Below are positions 56,418-64,000 of a stretch of 64,000 nt of DNA, piece by piece. The stretch lies in the NCBI RefSeq assembly GCF_016906535.1, contig NC_057373.1, forward strand, positions 2,666,001 to 2,730,000, given 5' to 3'. The notes under the pieces were generated by a model. The model did no database searches and was not told the DNA's origin. It saw only the letters and a program-made list of their open reading frames with translations. How positions within the stretch are numbered: the first letter of the stretch is position 1; the number at the start of each line of letters is the position of its first letter. The position numbers and the translations under genes were made by a program. The stretch comes from Rhizoctonia solani (Eukaryota > Basidiomycota > Agaricomycetes > Cantharellales > Ceratobasidiaceae).

Positions 56418-58838
56418 ATGTTGTTGAATGTGATCGCATACCTAGGTTTGGTGTCCCTAGTGTCGGCATCCCCGGCCTATTATTTGCCTCGTGAACTAGC
56501 AGAAAGCAAGACATCGACCTACGGGAAACATGGTGCAGTTGCGACCGAAATTAAGCAATGCTCGGACTTAGGAGTCGAGCTCCTTAAAAAAGGAGGAAAT
56601 GCGGCCGATGCTGTATGTTCAAAGTCGACTATATTGATCCATGAACTCAATAGTATGCCTTATTAATAGATGATCGGAGCTCAACTTTGCGTTGGAACTG
56701 TTGCTGCGTACCATTCAGGTATTGGCGGAGGTGGATTCATGCTAGTTCGATCGCCCAATGGGACCTATGAGACCGTTAGTATTTTATTTTATTTGTTTGC
56801 TTGGTTTGATACATAATTTATTTAGATCGACTTTCGGGAATTTGCTCCGGGTGCTGCCACAGAGCTCATGTATGTGAACAAGACCGGATCCCCCTCTCAG
56901 GTAGGAGGACTGGCTGTAGCCGTGCCTGGAGAGCTACGAGGGTTCGAAGCACTTCACAAACGACACGGAAAGTTGCCTTGGAAAAAGATATTCGAACCGG
57001 TAATCGAACTATCAAAGGGGTAAATCCAATTTATCTGGTCGCTCAACCATTACTAATTACGAGTGCTTACCCATCACATAGATTTGAGGTTTCCCGTGAA
57101 CTCGCAAAAGTGTTGGCCGGTAACCTTACGTGAGCTACACTGCAACTAGTCTCCGAACTCAAGTAAATGATAAGCAATCAGGTATATCACAGAGGATCCT
57201 CTTTGGGCTGCCGTCTACGCGCCCAATGGTAAGGTCGCTGTTGCAGGTCAGACCATCCGTCGGCCAACGTATGCCAAAACTCTGCAGAGGATTGCTAATG
57301 AAGGTGGGTGTATACATAACTAGAAATAAGTACCATGTCTCACGACCTTGGCACTAGGGGTTAATGCATTTTACACCGGTTCCATTGCGAAGAATATCAT
57401 TTCCACGGCACAAAACAACGGAGGAATTATTACGCTGGAAGATCTTGAAAGTAGGTTTGCTCGTCTTGCAACTCTCAATGCTAGTATGCTAAGTTATTCT
57501 CAGAGTACCAAGTTGTCATTCGAAAGCCAGTTCAGATAGTAAGCAATGGGCCCTCTTACCAAGATTTTATGTATTCTTACCTCCAAACCCATATAGAAAT
57601 ACAGAAACTATACCATCACATCTTGCCCAGCACCATCTTCGGGCATCATTGCACTCTCTGCACTGGGAATATTAGAGAATTTTGATATTTCGAATTCTTC
57701 TAGTATCAACACAACAACCCACCTGTTGGATGAAGCAATCAAGTTCGCATGTGAGTAATCAACGAGAACTTGATCAGCTATGGTCTGATACTTTGGTACT
57801 TAGACGGACAGCGTATGAGTGTTGGTGATCCCGCATTCGTGAAGAATGTAACCGATTTGCAAACCTTTTACCTTCAGAAGAGTACATCAAAGGAATTGGC
57901 AGACAAGATCTCCCTGAGCACTACCTTCCCATCCTATTATTATAATCCCGATAATTACACTGCTCAACGGGAATCTGGGACTTCGCATCTGGTAGCTGCA
58001 GATGCATCGGGTCTGGTTGTTTCCCTCACAAGTACTGTTAATTACTATTTTGGATCACAACTAATGACGAAGGACGGGATCATTCTCAATGATGAAATGG
58101 TCGGTAGCAATCCTACAGTCAGACGTTCGAGCTAACGCTTCTGTAGGATGACTTTTCTACTCCCGGAACCTCCAATGGATTTGGTTACATCGCAACACCT
58201 GCTAATTACATCGCGCCCTACAAACGCCCCTTATCATCGATTAGTCCAACGATAGTTGAAGACAATGAAGGAAACTTCCGCTTCGCAACTGGTGCAGCTG
58301 GAGGTTCGCGAATTAGTATGTATATGCGTGGCGTACGCGTGCAAGATAGCACACTGACTTCGCACATTAGTCACTGCAACCCTTCAATCGCTATGGCATG
58401 TTCTTGATCAGGGTATGGATGTGCAAAGCGCCATCAATTCCCCGAGGCTACATGACCAGATTGTCCCGCTTACCACAACGTAAGTTACTAGAATAAGCGC
58501 AAAATATACTGTGACCGTTAATTTCGTGATCGCCAGGTTCGAATACACTTATGACAACTCCACAACGTATGTTAAATGCTATTGTTATCTTTTCGACCAT
58601 GCTCATCGACCGACTTTATACGAATAGCGCGTACATGGCTGCGTTGGGCCATAACGTGAGCTGGGTAGCTCCGGGGCAGAGTGTAGTACAAGGGGTTACT
58701 CGTGATCGTAATGGGGTGAGCAATATATCAGAACCCTAATTATGTTTTGTCGGGGTTAAATCTCATATAAAATTACGATAGGTGTTTGCCGCTGCTAGCG
58801 ATGGCCGCAAGTTAGATTCAGGCGCAACCATTTATTGA
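56418..58838 (+). CDS. GGT: gamma-glutamyltransferase (gamma-glutamyltranspeptidase)
   Basis: Cleaves the gamma-glutamyl bond of glutathione and conjugates, usually at the vacuole or cell surface. The start at 56418 gives the signal peptide MLLNVIAYLGLVSLVSA. Large-subunit landmarks: GKHGAVATEIKQCSDLGVEL, LLKKGGNAADA, IGAQLCVGTVAAYHSGIGGG and GFMLVR (family GGxA-D-A and SGIGGG motifs), IDFREFAPGAA, GGLAVAVPGELRGFEALHKR and VYAPNGKVAVAGQTIRRPTY. The autoprocessing site is in ESGTSHLVAADASGLVVSLT: the Thr of GTSHL is the N-terminal nucleophile of the small subunit. Small-subunit motifs: TVNYYFGSQLMTKDGIILND, EMDDFSTPG after an intron, ATGAAGGSRIITA (GxxGGSxI) and GQSVVQGVTRD. Length about 570 residues, complete. 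At least ten introns. It ends SGATIY. Confidence 0.94.
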
Positions 58839-58985
58839 GAAACTTCCACACTGAGATTAATGAACAGCCTGTGCGCGGACAAGAACTTTTGGATTGATCT
58901 ATTCATTTCATTTCTATATGTAGACGAAAAAACCAAGCCGTAATAACACCGTGTGGAATAGCCAACCGTAGAGTATTCAACGACA

Positions 58986-60694
58986 TTAGAGCCCTTCAAT
59001 CAACTTTTCTGGAGGAGTTCCCTGTGTACAATTTGGTGATAATTCGGTTATATCATGCATGCATGCATGCACCTTGCTATTAGTACCCACCTGGTAGCAG
59101 ATCTTCCACACATTCTCGATCAGAGGGAACCCACCAGACCGACGGACTTCGTCGGATCGTGCTTCGAGGAAGTTATGAAGCTGTTCAGCCGTTTGTGGAC
59201 CTTGTAACGATTGACCCCCAAGCTCCTCCTTTTCAAGTTGTTGGAATCCCTTCCCGGTCTTGACCATGTCCTCTGCAACTTTCCTGTTTCGACCGCTTAT
59301 ACCTATAACACAGAAGTTATATCGAACGAACAGGTACGTGCTACATCGTATGCGGACATACATGAGGTCAATATGTCGGCAACACCACAGCTCTCTTCCA
59401 GGAACGTTTCCGCTTTAACTTCGGGGAAGAAGTGAACACAGAAATCCTTGATCTCCATTATTCCGATACGTATGATCGCGGCTATCAAGTTACCCAATTT
59501 GAGGAAATAGAAAGAGCACTAAACTAGGCATAATGCTGACATTTCGTATTGGACCCCCATCCAAGGCCATCAGAAAACCCGGCCGCCAGCGCGATAACAT
59601 CTAACACACATAAGGTCAACGATTTTGAGCATAACCTTGCGGTACTCACTTTTTAGTCCACCGCATAGTGCGACCCCATCGACATCTGGTACTACTCGTA
59701 TTCTAAAGGTCGGTCTATTGAACAACTTGTACCAGAGGTCGGCGTCGGATAGCGAATCTTCGCCATGGGACTTCATTCCTTCGGGCAGCACGCCTAGAGT
59801 AGACTCGCAGAATTCATCCTTTGCGACTGTATTATTGTTATTCACGATATTTGCAATTTTGTATAAAATGAGTCTAAATACCTCCTATCGCAATATTTGC
59901 ACCCCCAAGCGTAGAGCATCGGATACCAAGTAGAGAACTAATAATACGAGGATACGTATAAATCTTGCCGCCATCTGCTTTGACACCCTAGTCGCTTATA
60001 GAGATTAGTTGCAGTATATGCACAGATCTCAGGCCAACCTTAATCAAGGATACAGCGCGAGCACCAGGCGCCAGGTGCTCCTTCACACCATCAAGCACTT
60101 TCTCTAAAAACTACCAATACAACGTGGTCAGCAGAATGTTGTCTGATACAGGGTGAACATACCTGATGCGGAACCACAACAATGAGCGCTGTAGCTCCCT
60201 TGATCGTCTTTATTAGGTCGGGCTCCGCTTTTACATTCGACCCTAGCTGTATTCCGGGTAGATATTTGACGTTCTCATGCTTATTATTAATAATTGACGA
60301 GAGAGGCTTTCCATCGACCTAGAATGAGAGCGAAATCGGTGTCTGCGACTGTGGGGGATCAAAACAAAAGATACCTTCTCTTCGTGAACGAACATCGTTA
60401 TCTCTTCTTCCTATGTTTTATTGATATGCAAATTCGATGATTAGATGCTACCTGATATTAAGTGGATGTGGACCCACAAAGACATCGGGATGATCCTTGA
60501 CGTTCATGGCTATTAATACGGAAAGCTCATTGATCGTTATCTTCAGACAAGATTGTTCAACTACTAACCAGCTATCCGAGCAATGGAGGATCCCCTATTA
60601 TATCAATAGAATCAGAGACGATTTAATCATGATATGATAGATATCATACTCACCAGTTTCCAGATCCTATGAGGCATACTTTCTCCTTTGCCAT
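58986..60694 (-). CDS. GPD1: NAD-dependent glycerol-3-phosphate dehydrogenase, copy A
   Basis: Reduces dihydroxyacetone phosphate to glycerol 3-phosphate with NADH, feeding glycerol (osmolyte) and lipid synthesis. The start at 60694 gives MAKEKVCLIGSGNW, with the Rossmann motif G-S-G-N-W-G completed across an intron. Later exons: GGANIAIEVAKDEFCESTLG, RPTFRIRVVPDVDGVALCGG, then [20 protein letters not shown] phase-1 intron with a gtcagc donor gives KSAIIRIG, and the next reads [47 protein letters not shown] and LGGQSLQGPQTAEQLHNFLE. The C-terminus is TPPEKLIEGL. Lys of the GLK motif and SGRNR bind substrate in the family. Many introns. It lacks the N-terminal extension of copy B and has no obvious peroxisomal or mitochondrial signal. 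Nearly colinear with copy B (61029-62775). Confidence 0.93.
59053..59072. repeat. (GCAT)n microsatellite in a GPD copy A intron
   Basis: About four to five tandem copies of CATG/GCAT lie in the last intron of copy A. Copy B lacks this run. Confidence 0.6.
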
Positions 60695-61028
60695 GGTACA
60701 GATGGTTGGTCGGCGAGTTCGGAGGAATGTCGTGGATAGGAAGCCATCGAAAGCGAGGATAAGTAACTTCTTATATATGGTCACGACGTGATGTAATCGA
60801 GGTAGCGATCTAATCGCTAACTTATGCTCGAGACATCAGCAATGAAAAAACCATGTATATGCGCCCCGATGAGGTGACGTATCTATCATCAGAGGCAAGC
60901 CGGTTGTGTACTCATTGCACGTGGTTTAATGACCGATTGAAGTTAATTAGAAGCGCTAATAAATATATAATTATATCCAAGCTACAATCGCGAGCAAAGC
61001 AAATATTCAAAGTAGTCTTTTCAATACT

Positions 61029-62775
61029 CTAAAGACCATCAATTAATTTTTCAGGTGACATTCCCTACGTGGTTCGTATGAAACTCGTTAGCGTTGATTG
61101 ACCTTAGTCGTCATCTAAGCATACCTCATAGCATATCCTCCAAACTGCCTCAAGAAGAGGATAGCCGCCTGGTCGACGGACATTGTCACCACGCGCAGTC
61201 AAGAACGCGTGCAAATCCTGTGCAGTTTGCGGGCCTTGGAGCTTCTGGCCGTTGAGCTTTTCTTCTTCGAGCTCACGAAAACCCTGCCATGCCCAAGGTG
61301 TTATTGGCACTGAATTAAACAGCCTAGCAAAAATAAGTCTAACCTTGCCTGTTTTTACCATCATCTCAGCGATCAATCTGTTCCGACCGCTCAGGCCTGT
61401 GCCACACAGGCGCCTCAGTACACTGCGATCGGGAGAGTCATCTTCATGACGGCAACTTACAGGATGTCATGATATCAGCTACCCCACAACTCTCTTCGAG
61501 GAACGTTGATGCACGAGTAGAGGGGAAGAACTCCAGGCAAAAGTCTTTGAGCTCCAAGAGCCCGATACGCATGATCGCAGCTATGCAGGCGCGAAACATC
61601 AGCCGCTCGATTAAAGGCGATTATAATTGAACTGACCTTTCGAATTCGACCCCCATCCGAGTCCATCGGAAAACCCAGCAGCGAGCGCAATGACATCTGT
61701 GCATACATGCTTCAGTTTAAAAGCAAAACCACGCATGCACTTTCCGATCCCAGTACATACTCTTCAGTCCACCACAAAGGCAGACGCCTTCGACATCCTG
61801 CACTACTCGAATGCGGAAGGTGTTTGTTTGAAATAGTCGATGCCAAAGCTGTGACTCAGAGAATGCGTGTAATTGGGCGTCTTCGTCAGGAGGTGTAGTC
61901 ATTGGAGCGGGCGGAACTCCAAGCGTTGACTCGCAAAACTTGTCCTCGGCCACTAGATCATGAGGTCTGGCTAAGAAACAAGCGGTGCAGAGTGAAATAT
62001 CCAAGAAAAGTTCACCTTCATTGGCGATGTTGGCTCCACTTAATGCTGAGCAAGGGATACCGAGTTCCGAGCTGATCACGGTCGGGAAGGTTGAGATCTT
62101 TGCGCCCTCAACTTCAGCCCCCTTTACGACACAGTCAATTTACTTATATTAGACGAAGAATGATGGATATGAACCTTAATAAGGGATACGGCCCGAGTCA
62201 GGTGGGAGACATGACCGCGTATTGCATTCAGCACTGGGGGCAAGAACTGAAAAGTTGTTAGAGTTGAGCAATAAACGGATATAAAAATATACCTGATGCG
62301 GCAAAACAAAAACAAGAGCGGTAGCGTCCTTGATGGATTTAAGCAAGTCGGGTTCTGCTACCACATTATGTCCCAGTTGAATACCAGGCAGGTACTTGGG
62401 ATTCTCGTGTGTGTCATTAATCAGGGCCGAAAGTGAACGTCCCTGGAACTTTAGCACCCGTTATGCGTTAGGGATGACGCCTGCGCCCTACAACCATTGC
62501 TTACCTGCTCTTCGTACACATACATCGTGACATCTTCAGCCTACCGGTGTGAGAGTAGGTAAATGGCAAAGTCGCTCGGAAGCGGAGTTTAACTCACGAA
62601 AACATCTGGGTTCCTCTTTGTATTGATTGCAGCGATGCGGGCAATGGCCGACCCCCTGATTCACAACAGGCATTAAGAGTATTTCAAGATCTAAGTCAAA
62701 AGTTAAATCATACCAATTACCCGATCCTATCACGCATACTTTTTCCTTTTCGACTTTACGAATTTGAGTTGACAT
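61029..62775 (-). CDS. GPD1: NAD-dependent glycerol-3-phosphate dehydrogenase, copy B
   Basis: Paralogue of copy A in tandem, same strand, about 330 bases apart. The start at 62775 gives [20 protein letters not shown]; the seven-residue N-terminal extension is absent in A. Following exons: [183 protein letters not shown] and [20 protein letters not shown]. It ends [13 protein letters not shown]-binding and substrate-binding motifs (GLK, SGRNR) are intact. The intron after GWGSNSK is at the same phase and site as in copy A, supporting a gene-level duplication, not retroposition. Confidence 0.94.
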
Positions 62776-63451
62776 TGAGCACCTAAGATAAACCGTGTCG
62801 CTGAGACCGAAAGCCGGTGAGCGGGTTGTTGAGCAGTACCTACCTGAAGGCGAAGGTGGTAGTTGAGCTCAACAATCGCCTACGTGCAATGCCCCATAAC
62901 ATGAATGTTTCGGCTGGATTTACACGGGCCAAGTTGGTTGGGGGAGAGCCGAGACTGAATTCATGGGCAACTTACATAAGTTATGTACCAACACGTGAAA
63001 CCCACCCGCCACACCTTTGCCACGAGCTCAAATGGCGCATATATTGACGTTGACAACTATAATTATGAATGGTTTGGCCTACCCTTGAGCGATCTCAGCC
63101 CATCTAATTGCCATCACCACGTGAAAAGAACACAAGTATCTCAGGCACCTCGGAACCGGGTCTAGGCTTGGTCTGAATGGCATGCAGAAAAGCGACGGGG
63201 AGCTCCGAGCTACGGTTGCTTATTGGGATAGTTTGGGCAGCATTCTGAGATACGGACTCTATCTACGATGGCCAGCTGACTAGCGATGGCAGCGATTGAA
63301 GGCGTGTCGAAGAACTGGATTCGTGGATCCGCAATTGATGGTCCTCTCCATGGGTATCGGGGTTCTATGCATGTGGGTATCCAAATTTATCACAAATAAG
63401 GACTCGCATGGATGGCATCATATGCATATGGATGTACGTGGCCGCAGCAGT
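62776..63451. other. intergenic region, no gene seen
   Basis: Promoter of GPD copy B and 3' flank of the small unknown gene. Short open frames lack recognisable motifs. Confidence 0.4.
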
Positions 63452-63778
63452 TCAAGGTCGTAAGGGAGTGACGCTGCACGACAAGTCATAATTGGCAAAA
63501 TGGGAGGGTACGACGTCATCGGGTAGGGCAAGCGGATCCAGAAAGCTCAAATTGCCGGATTGGATTTCGAGTTGGACGCAGAAGACTCCACCACAACCAC
63601 CATCAGGCTGATCCATAAACTGCAGAGCTGTGTAGCGCGTTGCTCCTGAACCGAATCCGTTTCCGAACCTTGTCATCTCCCAATTAATAATACCTTGGCC
63701 ACTCCTTTCGGCCGGTATAACTTGAACCCCGCACATGCACTTGCGATTACCTAGAGACCTAGTTTGCAAGGCTCTCAA
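63452..63778 (-). CDS. unknown 108-residue protein
   Basis: Single open frame starting MRALQTRSLGNRKCMCGVQV, continuing WEMTRFGNGFGSGATRYTAL, QFMDQPDGGCGGVFCVQLEI and LDPLALPDDVVPSHFANYDL, ending CSVTPLRP. Five cysteines (CMC, GGCGG, FC, SC). There is no signal peptide, membrane helix or known domain. It is divergent from the phosphatase gene with 109 bases between starts, which suggests a real transcript. It could also be the first exon of a longer gene, since frames further downstream were not resolved. Confidence 0.4.
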   Translation of the reverse strand: MRALQTRSLGNRKCMCGVQVIPAERSGQGIINWEMTRFGNGFGSGATRYTALQFMDQPDGGCGGVFCVQLEIQSGNLSFLDPLALPDDVVPSHFANYDLSCSVTPLRP

Positions 63779-63812
63779 TTTCCCTAACCACTTCCACCTC
63801 TATCCCACTTGA

Positions 63813-63819
63813 TATAAAT
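63813..63819 (+). promoter_or_regulatory. TATA box of the dual-specificity phosphatase gene
   Basis: TATAAAT sits 69-75 bases before the ATG at 63888, with a pyrimidine-rich stretch between. This is a common arrangement for fungal promoters. Confidence 0.45.
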
Positions 63820-63887
63820 CCACATTCTTATTTCCTTTTCAGCCTTTACCCACCAATTCACCTCATTCCCCTCTTATACTCCCCAAC

Positions 63888-64000
63888 ATGTCTATGGACG
63901 AAGTGATCGAGAACCTCTGGGTCGGCGACTTTGGTGCTGCAACCAGTATAGAACTTTTGGAGATGGCCGGTGTAAAGTATGTAGTCAGTTGTATGAGAGG
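63888..64000 (+). CDS. dual-specificity protein phosphatase, N-terminal fragment (3' truncated by window)
   Basis: The start at 63888 gives MSMDEVIENLWVGDFGAATS, then IELLEMAGVKYVVSCMRG. The pattern xIxxNLwlGxxxAAxxxexLxxxgIxxvvsc is the beginning of a DUSP catalytic domain (Yvh1 and related). The active-site HCxxGxxR lies beyond the window, so activity cannot be judged. The gene has a TATAAAT upstream and is divergent from the 108-residue unknown gene. Confidence 0.75.
   Translation, partial: MSMDEVIENLWVGDFGAATSIELLEMAGVKYVVSCMR

Noticed and set aside
59625..59933. Plus-strand frame within GPD copy A
   Set aside because: Antisense shadow of dehydrogenase exons that match the family in order.

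Overview
The window looks like nuclear DNA from a basidiomycete fungus, most likely an Agaricomycete. Genes are dense and lie on both strands. Nearly all are cut by many short introns (about 45-75 bases, GT...AG) and some have coding exons of only 7-16 bases. The gene content is fungal: a Bem1/Scd2 scaffold, Fhl1, Ivy1, NOT3/5, an alpha-1,2-mannosidase, a Ytp1-like protein and secreted glycoside hydrolases. The overall style resembles Rhizoctonia/Ceratobasidium, but that placement is inference. I saw no CRISPR array, operon, rRNA or convincing tRNA.

Layout. 0-10.6 kb: 3' part of mitochondrial aspartyl-tRNA synthetase (+), IVY1-like I-BAR protein (-), mitochondrial ribosomal protein bL19 (+), riboflavin kinase (-), an APH-fold kinase (+) followed by a decayed copy of its first exon, the small LYR assembly factor FMC1 (-), and glucosidase II beta (-). 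10.7-16.6 kb: a full-length ABCC transporter (+). 16.8-22.1 kb: NOT3/5 (+, with a 7-base microexon and an apparent 1-base frameshift), mitochondrial bL12 (-), CutC (+). 22.1-24.4 kb: gene-poor. 24.4-33.4 kb: bZIP protein, GH47 mannosidase, Rho-GDI and a secreted GH88/GH105-type hydrolase, all +. 33.7-39.5 kb: a long proline-rich protein with tandem ubiquitin-interacting motifs (-), a possible 60-residue membrane protein (-) and a cysteine-knuckle protein (-). 41.5-48 kb: Bem1/Scd2 (+), a second bZIP protein (-), a GH16 glucanase (-). 48.3-58.8 kb: Fhl1 (+), Ytp1-like membrane protein (+), gamma-glutamyltransferase (+). 59-64 kb: two tandem NAD-glycerol-3-phosphate dehydrogenases (-), a small unknown ORF (-), and the start of a dual-specificity phosphatase (+).

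How they relate. This is mostly housekeeping DNA, not one dedicated pathway. Themes recur: mitochondrial translation and assembly (AspRS, bL19m, bL12m, FMC1), ER N-glycan trimming (glucosidase II beta, GH47 mannosidase), polarity and small-GTPase control (Bem1, Rho-GDI, Ivy1), and extracellular carbohydrate breakdown (GH105-type, GH16). Several genes are divergent pairs with short shared promoters. I found no convincing new multi-gene system. The most distinctive signals are the NOT3 microexon, the identical intron site in two unrelated-looking bZIP genes, the tandem-UIM/PPxY protein, the recent GPD duplication and a UPRE-like site between the glucosidase II beta and ABC transporter genes. Intron borders were read by eye and were not checked against transcripts.
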